From Acidobacteriota bacterium (GTDB lineage Bacteria; Acidobacteriota; Vicinamibacteria; Vicinamibacterales; UBA8438): DNA of 64,000 bases. Each line of letters starts with the position of its first letter. Positions within the stretch are counted from its first letter, which is position 1. A program made the translations under genes and the position numbers. Below the pieces are notes generated by a model. The model saw only the letters and a program-made list of their open reading frames with translations, ran no database searches and was not told the DNA's origin. Of this stretch, positions 1 through 10,262 are shown in pieces. Where the stretch lies: positions 21,363-85,362 of the forward strand of contig JAPOVI010000021.1 in the NCBI GenBank assembly GCA_026708265.1, read 5' to 3'.

Positions 1-829
1 GCGAGACCCGCTGGATGGCGACGCTGTCGCCGATGGTCTCGATGGCGCCGATCAGGGTCACGAACACGAACGCCGGCAGCAGCGCCCAGAAGGCGACCCC
101 GAAGTGCAGGTCCAGGCCCGGCCAGGCGCCCGCCGGCAGGCCGATCCAGCCCGCCTCGGCGACGAGTTGCGTGTCGTAGATGCCGAACCGGCCCGCGATC
201 GCGCAGCCGGCGGCGATGCCGATCACGGGAGCCCAGAGACGCACCACGCCCGTGGCGCGCAGAGTGACCCCGACCGTCACCACCAGCGTCACGGCCACGC
301 TGAGCGGTGCGGCCGATGGCGGCGCGTCCGCCGGCACGTCGGCGAGCATGCCGAACATGATCGGCATCAGCGTCACCGGGATCAGCATGATGACGGTGCC
401 GCACACAGTCGGGGTGAGTATCCGCCGCAGCAGCGACAGGCGCGTCGAGAGTGCGAACTGGAACAGGGCGGAGAGGGTGACGAGGGTCGCCAGCAGCCCC
501 GGCCCGCCCTCGACGAGGGCGGTGACGCATACCGCGATGAAGGCGGCCGAGGTGCCCATCAGCAGCACGTGCCCGGCGCCCACGCGCCCGACGCGGACCG
601 CCTGCAGTACCGTCGTGACGCCGCTGATCGCCAGCGCCGCGAAGGCCGCCCACGACAGGAAGCCCTCGCTGCCGCCCGCGGCCCGCACGACGATGGCCGG
701 CGTCAGCACGATGCCCGCCACCGTGAGCATGGCGAACTGGAAGCCGAGCCCGAGAGCGAGCGCGGGCGGAGGCCGCTCCTCGGGCTCGTACCGGACATCT
801 CGCACGCCGCCGGCGGATGTCGTGGTCAT
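1..829 (-). CDS. NCS2-type nucleobase:cation symporter (uracil/xanthine permease-like), truncated at window edge
   Basis: Minus-strand open frame with no stop from ATG at 829 (MTTTSAGGVRDVRYEPEE...) to the window edge; hydrophobic segments; ends ...FVFVTLIGAIETIGDSVAIQRVS, with the NCS2-like ETIGD motif. Not in the ORF track because it runs off the window. Confidence 0.75.
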   Translation of the reverse strand, partial: MTTTSAGGVRDVRYEPEERPPPALALGLGFQFAMLTVAGIVLTPAIVVRAAGGSEGFLSWAAFAALAISGVTTVLQAVRVGRVGAGHVLLMGTSAAFIAVCVTALVEGGPGLLATLVTLSALFQFALSTRLSLLRRILTPTVCGTVIMLIPVTLMPIMFGMLADVPADAPPSAAPLSVAVTLVVTVGVTLRATGVVRLWAPVIGIAAGCAIAGRFGIYDTQLVAEAGWIGLPAGAWPGLDLHFGVAFWALLPAFVFVTLIGAIETIGDSVAIQRVS

Positions 830-1007
830 GTCGTGGTCATGTCGGCAGTGTCGCGTCCCCTGCGGGGAAACGCGCGGATCCTACCGCACGCCGGTTCGGA
901 GGCGCCTACCCTCGCACGGGATCCCAGCCGGGCATGACTCGCCCCGGCCGGCACGCGGGCCGCGCCCCGGCCGGCGGCGCCGCGAATCGACCGGCGGCCG
1001 GCGGCCG

Positions 1008-1475
1008 CTACGCGAGGGATTCCAGGTACGCGGCGAACTGCTCGTTGTAGAGCGCGCCGGGGCGGCGGGCGCGGATCTGCGCCACGACCTGCCGCCCGGG
1101 CATGCCCAGCTTGTGAAGGATGAGGCCGGCGACGAGGGCCGAGCGGTTGAAGCCCATGCCGCAGTGCGAGAGCACGCGGTGGCCCTGTCCGACGAGCACG
1201 GCGCCGAGCGTGGCGACGGCGTCGGTCCGGGTCGGCTCGGGCAGCGCCTCGTCGAGGATCGGGTAGTAGACGTAGAGGATCTCGTGGGGCTCGGTGGGGA
1301 CGCCGACGTCGAGCCCGCCCTCGAGGTCGATCACGGTGTCGATGCCCCGGTCGGCGACCACCTTCCAGTCGTGGATGACGGGGGAGATGAAGAGCAGGCC
1401 GGCGTTGTCCACCTGTGCGATCTCCATCAGTCCCGCGGGGAGCTCGACCGCCGGCGCCTTCACCGTGTCCGCCAT
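1008..1475 (-). CDS. Dual-specificity / tyrosine phosphatase-like protein
   Basis: 155 aa ORF with CX5R P-loop HCGMGFNRS. Confidence 0.75.
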   Translation of the reverse strand: MADTVKAPAVELPAGLMEIAQVDNAGLLFISPVIHDWKVVADRGIDTVIDLEGGLDVGVPTEPHEILYVYYPILDEALPEPTRTDAVATLGAVLVGQGHRVLSHCGMGFNRSALVAGLILHKLGMPGRQVVAQIRARRPGALYNEQFAAYLESLA

Positions 1476-1479
1476 CCGC

Positions 1480-3176
1480 TCAGCCGCCGTACATCACGAA
1501 CGCGTAGAGCCGCTCGCCCACCGCCACCAGGACGTGCTGCCGCCCGTCCACCAGGTAGGTCTGCGGGGCGTTCGAGATGTCCCCGATGCGCGTGTGCCAC
1601 AGCAGGTCGCCGCCCGCCGCGTCGAACGCCACGAAGTTGCCGCTCCCGTCTCCGGTGAAGACCACGCCGCCGGCCGTGGTCAGGACGCCCGACCCGCCCC
1701 CGCCGCCCGGCGGCCACGGGTGGCGCCAGACGGTCTCGCCGGTCCGGTAGTCGATGGCGGAGAAGGCGTTGCCGCCGGACCCGACCACCACCCGGTCCTT
1801 GCCGCCGAGCCCCATCGAGCCGCGCGGGTCGGGATCGGTCAGGTAGAGCAGGTTGAAGCCGTTGTTCTCCTGCGTGTAGAAGAGCCCGGTGTCCGGGTTG
1901 AAGGCCGGCGGCTGCCAGTTGGTGACGCCCCCCTCGACGGGCGAGACGAGCGCCCCGGGAATGGTCGCCTCTTTCCGCGGATCGGGGTTCGGCGACCCGC
2001 TCTCGCGCACGTGGCTGGCCCAGTTGGCGGTGGCCCCGTAGCGGCTCGTCGCGACGTGCTCGCCGGTGACGCGGTCGACGGTGAAGAAGTAGCCGTTGCG
2101 CGCCGCCGTCGAAACCAGCTTCCGCGGCTCGCCGTCGATGACGCCGTCGATCAGGATCGGCGTCTGGGCCGAGTCCCAGTCGTGCGTGTCGTGCGGCGAG
2201 GTCTGGAAGTACCACGCCATCTCGCCGGTGTCGACGTCGACCGCGATGAGCGTGCAGGTGAACAGGTTGTCGCCGGGGCGGGCCACGCCGGTGTAGCCGG
2301 GCGTCGGGTTGCCGGTGCCGAAGATGTAGTAGTTCGTCTCCGGGTCGTAGACCCCCGGCACCCAGACCTGCCCGCCGCCGTGCGACGCGGCGTCGAGGCT
2401 CGGCCAGGTGTCGAGCCCGGGGTCGCCCGGCTTCATCGGGACCGTGTAGAAGATCCACTGCCGCTCGCCCGTCCGCGGATCGAACGACTGCAGGAAGCCG
2501 GGAGCGTCGAGGTCGTTGCCGGTCCCGGCCAGCACGTGGTCGCCGACCACGATCGGCGCCATGGTCGAGAAGTACTGGTCCTCGAAGGTGGCGATCTCGA
2601 CGTGCCAGCGCTCCTTCCCGGTCCGCGCGTCGAGCGAGACCAGGTAGTTGTCCGGGGTCTCGAAGAACAGCGCGTCCCGCCAGAGCGCCGCGCCGCGGTT
2701 GCCGATGTGGATGCTGCCGCGCGTCTTCCAGAAGTAGTGCCAGATCGTGCTCCCGTCGCGCGCGTCGAGGGCCCAGACGTGGTCCGGCGCGGTCACGTAG
2801 AGCACGTCGTCCACCTGCAGGATGGCGCCCTTGATGCGCTGGCGGCCGATGGCGAAGTCGCCCGTCCCTTCGCCCCCGGTGAACGTGGGGGCGCGGGGCC
2901 CGTCGAGGGGCGGCATGCCGGTCGCGAGCTCGCGCGTCCAGGCCAGCGTCAGGTGCTGCACGGTCTGGGTCGTCAACTGCCGCAGGAGGCTGTAGCGCCG
3001 GCCCGTGTAGTCGCCCGAGTGGTCGGCCACGCCGCTTCGAGCGGTTCGGCCAGCGTCGCGGGATCCAGGCCGCCCGTCGCCTGCGCGGCGAGTGGAGCGG
3101 GCGCGACGATTACCGCCGCGGCCAGCGCCGCCGTGAGCGTCGGCGCGAGCGCCGCAGGAAGGTCCGTGCTCGTCAT
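1480..3176 (-). CDS. PQQ-dependent dehydrogenase-like quinoprotein (beta-propeller), apparently frameshifted near the N-terminus
   Basis: ORF 1480..3030 carries GDYTGRRYS, GTGNPTPGY and repeated WHY/GETVWRHPW motifs of PQQ beta-propellers, but its first codon is GTG and it lacks a signal peptide. ORF 2973..3176 (MTSTDLPAALAPTLTAALAAAVIVAPAPLAAQATGGLDPATLAEPLEAAWPT) supplies the signal peptide in another frame. Confidence 0.8.
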
Positions 3177-4075
3177 TGCAGGGTGACCAGGTACGCGGTG
3201 ACGTTGTGGATGTCGGTATCGGAGTAGACGCCGAGCAGCTCGGTGTGGCGCGCCATCGGATCCGCGATCTCCACCCGCGGCGTCCCGCCCTTACGCCGGA
3301 ACGACCGGCGCCGACCGTCGTCCGTCGTCAGCGCCACGAGGAAATCGTCGAGGCGTTCAAGGCGGCCTTCCGTGAGCGCGCCCGACGCCTCCGTCACGGT
3401 GACGCGCACGGGCGGGCGGGGTGCGCCGCCCTGTCGTCCCCGCACCCAGGTGTTCTGGAGCGTCTTCGCATCGGGAATCCGCCTCGCAATCCCCGCCAGA
3501 TCCCCGTCGGCGGCGTGGCACGATGCACAGGTCGCCTCGAAGTACGCACGACCCTCATCCGCGTCGCCCACCACGATGTCGAGCTCGATCTCGGGCCCGG
3601 CGGGCGGCCCGCCCTGCCGCGTCGACGTGGCGAGGATGCTGTGGATGAATTCGGCGACGGCGGCCGCATCGGTCTCGGAGAGCGACTGTGCGGGCATCGA
3701 CGACACGCCGGGCGTCGACTGCCCGTCCCGCAGCACGGGCCAGATCAACTCGCCCTGCCGGTCCCGCAGCACGAGCTGCGAGCGCAGCAGGTTGGGTCCC
3801 CCGAGGTCTCCGCCCCGGAGATCGATGCCGTGGCAGCCGCGGCAATGGATGCCGTAGAGCGCCTGCCCGCGCGCGATCCGCGCGGGGTCGCCGGGAGGCC
3901 GCTGCTGCGCGTCGTACGGCGCCTGGCGCCGCTCGTCCTGCGCCGCCTGCCCGGCCTCGCCCCGCGCGCTGCCGGCCGGCCCCGCGGCCGTCGATGCCCT
4001 ACCGCCGCCGACGCCTGCCCCCGCCAGCAGGAGCGCGGCTCCGACCCACGCCCCCGTCCGAACCGCCCGTTGCAT
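3173..4075 (-). CDS. Exported di-heme c-type cytochrome
   Basis: Start MQRAVRTGAWVGAALLLAGAG (signal peptide); two CxxCH motifs (CRGCH, CASCH); stop overlaps the PQQ-protein ATG (ATGA). Confidence 0.85.
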   Translation of the reverse strand: MQRAVRTGAWVGAALLLAGAGVGGGRASTAAGPAGSARGEAGQAAQDERRQAPYDAQQRPPGDPARIARGQALYGIHCRGCHGIDLRGGDLGGPNLLRSQLVLRDRQGELIWPVLRDGQSTPGVSSMPAQSLSETDAAAVAEFIHSILATSTRQGGPPAGPEIELDIVVGDADEGRAYFEATCASCHAADGDLAGIARRIPDAKTLQNTWVRGRQGGAPRPPVRVTVTEASGALTEGRLERLDDFLVALTTDDGRRRSFRRKGGTPRVEIADPMARHTELLGVYSDTDIHNVTAYLVTLQ

Positions 4076-4373
4076 CCCCGCGATTATGGCCGCGCGAGCA
4101 CGCGTGTCAAGCGCGGGCAAACCTCTCTCCGCGCGGCTCGCGCCACCGACGGTTTCTCGTCTTGACGCCCCCTCCTCTCTACTCCGGGGCGGGAAGTGAC
4201 GCAGGCTCCGCCCGGTTGAAGCTGGTGCAACGGTCCGGCCGACGGTGGAGGGAAGGTTACGGCGGGCGGAGGATGCAACAAGGGGTAGAATCGAAGGTCG
4301 AGTTTCGCCGACGGCCGGCGTCGCCCGCCCACGGCGGCGCCCGCCCACGGCGGCGGCCAGGCAAGGAGGAGGC

Positions 4374-5225
4374 GTGGTCCAAGCGGTCGGTCTGGTCCGG
4401 CGGTCGTGCCGGTCCGTTCGCAGCCGCCGGTGGAAGGCGGTCGGCCCGGCCGCCGTGGTCACGCTCGGTCTGGTGGTAGCCACGGCGCTGGCGGGCGTCA
4501 CGGTCGTCTCCGCTCAGTCCCTGTTCCGCGGCCTCGGCAACTGGGGCAGCATCACGCTGCCGTATGACGCCGAGGTCACGTTCGTGCGGCTGCGCTGGAC
4601 GGAGGGGACGTTCGGGGCCCGCACCTACGGCCGCGGCTACAACATGTGGCTGCACGAGTTCCCGCGGGCCGAGCAGTACCTCATGGGGTTGCTGCGCGAC
4701 TTCACGACGGTCGACGCGAAGGTCGACGGCAGCCTGATCCTGACGCTCGACGATCCGGGCCTCTTCGAGCACCCCATCGCCCTGATGCAGGAGCCGGGCT
4801 TCTGGACGATGACGGACGAGGAGGCGGCGCGGCTGCGCGAGTACCTGCTGAAGGGCGGCTTCGTCATCTTCAACGACTTCGAGGGGCGGCAGTGGGAGAA
4901 CTTCGAGGCCCAGATGCGCCGCGTCCTGCCGGACGGGCGCTGGCTGCGGCTCGACCCCACGCACCCCATCTTCGATGCGTTCTTCCTCGTCGAGGAGATC
5001 GACCTCCCGAACCCCTACAACCACCACCTGGCCGGCCTGACGCCCGAGTTCTTCGGCCTCTTCGAGGACAACGACCCGTCCGGCCGGCTGATGTCGATCG
5101 CCAACTACAACACCAACCTGGCCGAGTACTGGCAGTCGGGCGGGACCGGGTTCTTCCCGATCGAGCCAATGAACAACGGGTTCGAGCTCGGCATCAACTA
5201 CTGGATGTACGGCCTGACCCACTGA
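4374..5225 (+). CDS. DUF4159-like exported protein
   Basis: GTG start after AAGGAGGA; signal peptide; body [60 protein letters not shown] typical of DUF4159. Confidence 0.7.
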   Translation: MVQAVGLVRRSCRSVRSRRWKAVGPAAVVTLGLVVATALAGVTVVSAQSLFRGLGNWGSITLPYDAEVTFVRLRWTEGTFGARTYGRGYNMWLHEFPRAEQYLMGLLRDFTTVDAKVDGSLILTLDDPGLFEHPIALMQEPGFWTMTDEEAARLREYLLKGGFVIFNDFEGRQWENFEAQMRRVLPDGRWLRLDPTHPIFDAFFLVEEIDLPNPYNHHLAGLTPEFFGLFEDNDPSGRLMSIANYNTNLAEYWQSGGTGFFPIEPMNNGFELGINYWMYGLTH

Positions 5226-5235
5226 CGCGGCCCCC

Positions 5236-6432
5236 ATGGAAGCGCGGGGACCGCTGGACGGCGTCCGGGTAGTCGAGCTCGCCGGCCTCGGGCCGTGCCC
5301 GATGTGCGGCATGCTGCTGGCCGAGCTGGGCGCCGACGTCCTGCGCATCGAGCGCCTCGGACCCTCCGGCCTCGGCTTCGACCTTCCTCCCGAGGCGGAC
5401 CTGTTGAACCGGAGTCGGCCGGCGGTGGCGATCGATCTCAAACAGGATGCCGGCATCGATCTGGTGCTGGCGCTGGTGGAGCGGGCCGACGCGCTCATCG
5501 AGGGCTTCCGCCCGGGAGTGACGGAGCGCCTGGGGCTGGGACCGGAGGCGTGCGCGCGCCGCAACCGGCGGCTCGTCTACGGCCGCGTCACCGGGTGGGG
5601 CCAGGGCGGCCCGCTCGCCGGGACGGCGGGGCACGACCTCGGCTACATCGCCCTGACCGGCGCCCTGCACGCGATCGGCCGCGCCGGGCAGCCGCCGGTG
5701 CCACCCCTGAACCTCGTGGGCGACTTCGGCGGCGGCGCGCTGTACTTGGCGGTGGGGGTCCTGGCGGCGCTCGTCGAGGCGCGGGGGTCGGGCCAGGGAC
5801 AGGTGGTCGACGCCGCGATGGTCGACGGCGCCGCGTCGCTGATGACCGCCGCCTACGCCCTGCGCGCGGCGGGGCTCGCGGACGACCGCCGCGGGACGAA
5901 CGTCCTCGACGGCGGCGCCCACTTCTACGACGTCTACGAGACACGCGACGGGCGCCACCTCGCGGTGGCCGCCATCGAGCCCAAGTTCTACGCGGAGCTC
6001 CTCCGGCGGCTCGGTCTCGATCCGAAGACGCTGCCGCAGGCGCCGCGGCAGGACTGGCCCGCGCGCAAGGCGGCGCTGGCCGCCGTCTTCCGGACCCGGA
6101 CGCGCGACGAGTGGATGGCCGCGTTCGAGGGGAGCGACGCGTGCGTGGCCCCCGTCCTCGACATGGACGAGGCGCCGCGCCACCCGCACAACCGCGCGCG
6201 CGAGACGTTCGTGCGGCGCGCCGGTCGCTGGCAACCCAACGCCGCCCCCCGCTTCAGCCGCACCCCGACCCGGATCCGCAGCGACCCCGCCCCGGCCGGC
6301 TCGGAGCCGCCCGAGACGCTTCGGGCCTGGGGCATCGGCGACGGCAGCGGCGACCGGCGCGTCGACGTCGAGGCGCTGATCGCCGCCGGGGTGGTCGGCG
6401 CGCGAGCGCCCGGCCAGGAGTCTGCGCCGTAG
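5236..6432 (+). CDS. CaiB/BaiF family (family III) CoA-transferase / alpha-methylacyl-CoA racemase-like
   Basis: [91 protein letters not shown]. Confidence 0.92.
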   Translation: MEARGPLDGVRVVELAGLGPCPMCGMLLAELGADVLRIERLGPSGLGFDLPPEADLLNRSRPAVAIDLKQDAGIDLVLALVERADALIEGFRPGVTERLGLGPEACARRNRRLVYGRVTGWGQGGPLAGTAGHDLGYIALTGALHAIGRAGQPPVPPLNLVGDFGGGALYLAVGVLAALVEARGSGQGQVVDAAMVDGAASLMTAAYALRAAGLADDRRGTNVLDGGAHFYDVYETRDGRHLAVAAIEPKFYAELLRRLGLDPKTLPQAPRQDWPARKAALAAVFRTRTRDEWMAAFEGSDACVAPVLDMDEAPRHPHNRARETFVRRAGRWQPNAAPRFSRTPTRIRSDPAPAGSEPPETLRAWGIGDGSGDRRVDVEALIAAGVVGARAPGQESAP

Positions 6433-6447
6433 AACGGCGCGGGCTCC
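6417..6447. repeat. Palindromic repeat copy 1, overlapping the CoA-transferase stop codon
   Basis: GGAGTCTGCGCCGTAGAACGGCGCGGGCTCC: near-perfect inverted repeat (12/14 per arm) around AGA; TAG at 6430-6432 is the CDS stop. Confidence 0.7.
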
Positions 6448-6525
6448 CGAAGGATTGGGTTGGGCGCCGAGCGGAAGCCGCGGCGCGACCTTGCCGCCGG
6501 AGGCCGCGCCCCGCCGACGGCCCCG

Positions 6526-8829
6526 TCAGAAGCGGAAGAGACGGTTGAACTTGACGACGAAGGCCCGGTTCCGGAGGCCCGGGAAGCGGCGGGTCGTCGT
6601 GTCGCGGTCCTCGTTGTAGACGACGAAGAGCTCGCTGCCGGGCTGGTACTCCCAGCGGAAGCGGACGTTGGCCGACACGCCGTCGATGCTCGAGTTGTAC
6701 TGCACGAGGGCGCTCGTGAACATGAGCGGCGTCATCGTGTAGGTCACGCGGGTGCCGACGAGGTTGGTGGTGAACGCTCCCTCCGCGAGGTCGATCCAGT
6801 TGATCGACCACATCGGCTCCACCGAGAGCTGGTTGGTGACGCTCGCGCGCCCGCGCGTGACCGTCAGCCCGGTCTTGTGCCCGCTGTAGAAGGTCCCGTG
6901 CTCGGCGAGGACGTTCGCCGACCAGGGCCGCTGCTGCCCGAAGTCGTAGCTCGCGTTGACGGTGGCGAAGTCGTAGCCGCCCACCGGCAGCGTCACCTCC
7001 CGCGAGATGGGGAAGGGCCGGGGCAGGAACTCGTACGACCGCAGCCCCCCGACCGTGAGCACGTCGCTGTTGTCGAGCTCGATGGCGAACGACGCGAGCG
7101 TCTCGCGGGTCTCGACCTGCCCGGCGAGGTTCTCGACGTAGGCGAACGAGCCGGTCCCGACGAAGCGGCGCACCCAGTCGATGGACCGCGGGCGGGGGCT
7201 GAAGCGGAACTCGGCGAAGCTGCGGCGCATGTCCCGGCGCCGGACGAAGCCGACCTCGGGGTTGAAGGCGTCCCCCACCAGCAGGTGCTCGAGCTGCACG
7301 CCGTAGCGGTCGCCGGCGTAGTCGAGGTGCCCCCGGTAGGTGGTGTCGTTGCCCGTCCGGCCCTCGCTGCGCGTCCGCGCCCAGTGCGTGTTGATGGTCA
7401 GGTCGTCGAAGAACCCGAAGGCGCCGTCGACGCCGTACGCCGTGTTCTGGCCGCGGCCGTCGATGGCGACCGAGCGCCCCGTGAACATGGCGCCCACGCT
7501 GCTGCGCCGCAGGAGGTCGCGCCGCGCCCGCAGCACGGTGAAGCTGGTGGCGCGCGCGCCCGCGTCGGGGGCGTCCCCGGCCCGAATGTTGAGGGCGCCG
7601 AAAGTGAACGGGCCGGCCCGCCCCGTCACGCGTCCTCCGGCGTGCAACGGGACCTCGCGGAAGTCCTGCAGGCCGATGCGGCGGCTGTAGAAGAGGACCG
7701 GGGTGTCGCTGACGCCGGCGAAGCGCCCCGCGGTGGCGACGCCGCCGAAGCCGAAGATGCCCTGGTTCTCCAGGAAGAACTCGCGCTTCTCGGGGAAGAA
7801 CAGGTTGAAGCGCGTCAGGTTGATCTGCTGCTCGTCGACCTCCACCTGCGCGAAGTCCGGGTTGATGGTGAAGTCGGCCGTCACGCCCTGTGTCACCCCC
7901 AGCTTGACGTCGAGCCCGCCCGCGGCTCCCACCTCGTTCGCGAACGGCTCCGCCGTCACGGTGCTGGTCGTGAGATCGCCGATGACGTAGGGCTTGGCCT
8001 CGAAGAGCCGCGACGCGGGCGGCGCGTCGATGCCGACCAGCGTCGCCGCGAGCGACGCCCGGAAGTGGCCGCGCAGGCCCTGGGCCGCGGTCAGCGGCGT
8101 GAGGTAGGACGACTCGTTCCGCCAGCGGTTGACCCGCCGTGCCTGCACGCCCCACACCTGCGGGCCGGCGCCGCGGTAGCGCAAGGACTTGAAGGGGAGG
8201 GCCGCCTCGACCGTCCAGCCGCCGTCGAAGCGGCCGACCGAGACGTCCCACACCGGGTTCCAGTCGATGCTGATCTGCTGCTCGTTCGTCACCTGGGCGT
8301 CGATCCGACCGCCCACCGCCGACACCTCGAAGAGCACGGCGTTGCGCCGGTCGTAGAAGGTGTCGAACGACCAGGCGAAGTTGTCGTCGCGGACGATGCG
8401 GGTGTTGTCGCGCCGCATCTCGCTCGCCATGACGAGGTCGGGCCGGCTCTCCCAGCAGCGGGCGACGACGTAGACGTTCTCGTGGTCGAAGAGGATCCAG
8501 ATCTCCGTCGTCTCCGAGGCCGGCGCCCCCTCCACGGGGTCGTTCTGGACGAAGTCCGACATCGCCGGCACGCGCGCGAACACGGGCTCGTCGAGCCGGC
8601 CGTCGATGCCGAGCGGCTCGTCAATCCGCACGGCGCGGACGGTGACCCCGCCGTCCGGGCCGCGGTTGATGACGGCGGGCGGGACGGGCGGCGGTGGGCC
8701 GAACAGCCGCCCCGGCGGAAGCTGCAACCCGGCCTGGCCCCCCGCCGCGCCCGGCGCCGGCAGCCCCGCCAGTGCGGCCAGCAGCAGGAAGCCGCGGGCG
8801 GGGAGGCTCCCCGCGCGTCCACCCGTCAC
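6526..8829 (-). CDS. DUF5916 / CBM9-like outer-membrane beta-barrel protein
   Basis: GTG start at 8829; signal-like N-terminus; VRAVRIDEPLGIDGRLDEPVFARVPAMSDFVQNDPVEGAPASETTEIWILFDHENVYVVARCWE, then INPDFAQVEVDEQQINLTRFNLFFPEKREFFLENQGIFGFG typical of DUF5916; C-terminus ...FVVKFNRLFRF fits a beta-barrel. The 5' part of ORF 6526..9672 is a shadow frame. Confidence 0.85.
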   Translation of the reverse strand: MTGGRAGSLPARGFLLLAALAGLPAPGAAGGQAGLQLPPGRLFGPPPPVPPAVINRGPDGGVTVRAVRIDEPLGIDGRLDEPVFARVPAMSDFVQNDPVEGAPASETTEIWILFDHENVYVVARCWESRPDLVMASEMRRDNTRIVRDDNFAWSFDTFYDRRNAVLFEVSAVGGRIDAQVTNEQQISIDWNPVWDVSVGRFDGGWTVEAALPFKSLRYRGAGPQVWGVQARRVNRWRNESSYLTPLTAAQGLRGHFRASLAATLVGIDAPPASRLFEAKPYVIGDLTTSTVTAEPFANEVGAAGGLDVKLGVTQGVTADFTINPDFAQVEVDEQQINLTRFNLFFPEKREFFLENQGIFGFGGVATAGRFAGVSDTPVLFYSRRIGLQDFREVPLHAGGRVTGRAGPFTFGALNIRAGDAPDAGARATSFTVLRARRDLLRRSSVGAMFTGRSVAIDGRGQNTAYGVDGAFGFFDDLTINTHWARTRSEGRTGNDTTYRGHLDYAGDRYGVQLEHLLVGDAFNPEVGFVRRRDMRRSFAEFRFSPRPRSIDWVRRFVGTGSFAYVENLAGQVETRETLASFAIELDNSDVLTVGGLRSYEFLPRPFPISREVTLPVGGYDFATVNASYDFGQQRPWSANVLAEHGTFYSGHKTGLTVTRGRASVTNQLSVEPMWSINWIDLAEGAFTTNLVGTRVTYTMTPLMFTSALVQYNSSIDGVSANVRFRWEYQPGSELFVVYNEDRDTTTRRFPGLRNRAFVVKFNRLFRF

Positions 8830-10229
8830 GCGGAGGGCTCCCGGCGGCGCTGCAGGCCGGCCAGGCTCATGGCCGCGATCTCCCCGAACTCGTCGCCGAA
8901 GAAGCCCTCGGGCGCGTTCCGGACGTTCCCGAAGCGATCGAGCTCGAGTTGGGTCAGGCTGGAATGACTGTCGGTCGCCGTGCAGTGATACAGCGCCACG
9001 TCGTCGTCCGCGACCGTCTTGTCCGCCAGCCGGCGCTGGAGACGGCGCAGCAGGCGCTGGCTGTGGCTCTCGAGCAGGATCTGCAGGCGGCGCTTCTGAC
9101 AGGCGTCGACCAGCACGTCGGCCAGTCCGGACCTCGCCACCGGGTGCAGCCCCAGCTCCGGCTGCTCGAGGATGACGGTCGACCCCGCGGGCGCCCGGAA
9201 GCAGAGGACGAGCAAGGGGAGCACCTGGGCCAGACCGGCCCCGGCGTCCGCGGCGAGCACCTCGGGCGAGTCCGCGGACTTCGCCACGCGCAACTCGAAG
9301 ACCTGGCTGTCCTCGGGCAGCGAGGCGAGCCGGAAGTGGTAGGCCAGATCGAGGTCCCGCAGCCACTGGGCGACGTACTCCTCGAGCGTCAGGCGCCGGC
9401 CGGTCCGGCCGCGCCCTACCGTCTCGCCCCGTTCCCGCGACGCCAGCAGGGCGCCCACGGCCGACTCGCCGGCCCGCCCCACGTCGGCCGGCTGCTCGCC
9501 GGCCCAGCGGTAGCGCCGCCGGAGCGCCGCCCGCCAGGGGCCGAGATAGTGGAGATGCTGCAGGCGCTCCTCGAACGCCGACTCGAGCCCGGTCAGGAAC
9601 CCCGCGTTCTGGTAGTGGAGGCGGGCGTGCCCCGGGAATCCGTAGCACTTGTTCGGCGCCGGCAGCGGCCACATGCTCCGTCCCATGCGGCTGACGAACT
9701 GGAACTCGGTGCCCTCGACCAGCAGGTCGTACTCGCCGCGGGCGTTGCGGCGGCGCATGCCGAACGAGATTCGACCGACCCGGTGGCCCATCTCCTGCAG
9801 GATGGTCCGCCGCCGGGCCCTGCGGCCCGCAGCGTCGCTCCGGAAGCCGGACGCCGGGGATTGGCGGGCGACCACGGTGAAGCCCAGTTGCGTGTCCTCT
9901 GCCAGAGGCCGTCCCTCGTCGTCCGGGTTGGGGAGCCGGAGCGGCGTCGGCGCGTTCCAGTCGAGTGCGATCGACAGGCGCGAGTCCTCCCGGTGGCGGT
10001 GAACGGCGCTGCGGAAGTCGCCCAGGTCGGCCGGCGTCTCGCCGTCGCCGAAGTCGAACACGATCCCCCGGTTCGACGACTCCGCGGTCTGCTTCAGCAG
10101 CAGCGGCGCCTGGAGCAGGTTGGTCTTGCCGGCTCCGTGGGGACCGAAGAAGGCGGTCAGGGGTTTGAGGACGACGTCGCCGGTGTCGGCCCAGGACTTG
10201 AATGCCTTGAGTCGCAGACGGGTCAGCAT
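8826..10229 (-). CDS. AAA/SMC-like ATPase with DUF3696-like C-terminus
   Basis: Walker A GPHGAGKTN; ILEQPELGLHP; ESHSQRLLRRLQRR; C-terminal LDRFGNVRNAPEGFFGDEFGEIAAM resembles DUF3696. Confidence 0.8.
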   Translation of the reverse strand: MLTRLRLKAFKSWADTGDVVLKPLTAFFGPHGAGKTNLLQAPLLLKQTAESSNRGIVFDFGDGETPADLGDFRSAVHRHREDSRLSIALDWNAPTPLRLPNPDDEGRPLAEDTQLGFTVVARQSPASGFRSDAAGRRARRRTILQEMGHRVGRISFGMRRRNARGEYDLLVEGTEFQFVSRMGRSMWPLPAPNKCYGFPGHARLHYQNAGFLTGLESAFEERLQHLHYLGPWRAALRRRYRWAGEQPADVGRAGESAVGALLASRERGETVGRGRTGRRLTLEEYVAQWLRDLDLAYHFRLASLPEDSQVFELRVAKSADSPEVLAADAGAGLAQVLPLLVLCFRAPAGSTVILEQPELGLHPVARSGLADVLVDACQKRRLQILLESHSQRLLRRLQRRLADKTVADDDVALYHCTATDSHSSLTQLELDRFGNVRNAPEGFFGDEFGEIAAMSLAGLQRRREPSA

Positions 10230-10262
10230 CGGGGGCTCGGGTCGCGCGCGGCTGGGGTCAGC

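Noticed and set aside
180-1658. Long plus-strand ORF (492 aa)
   Set aside because: Antisense shadow of the NCS2 permease and phosphatase genes; composition dominated by R/A/P/T with no domain.
6460-8967. 835-aa plus-strand ORF
   Set aside because: Antisense shadow of the DUF5916 gene in high-GC DNA; R/V/E/D-rich, no recognisable fold.
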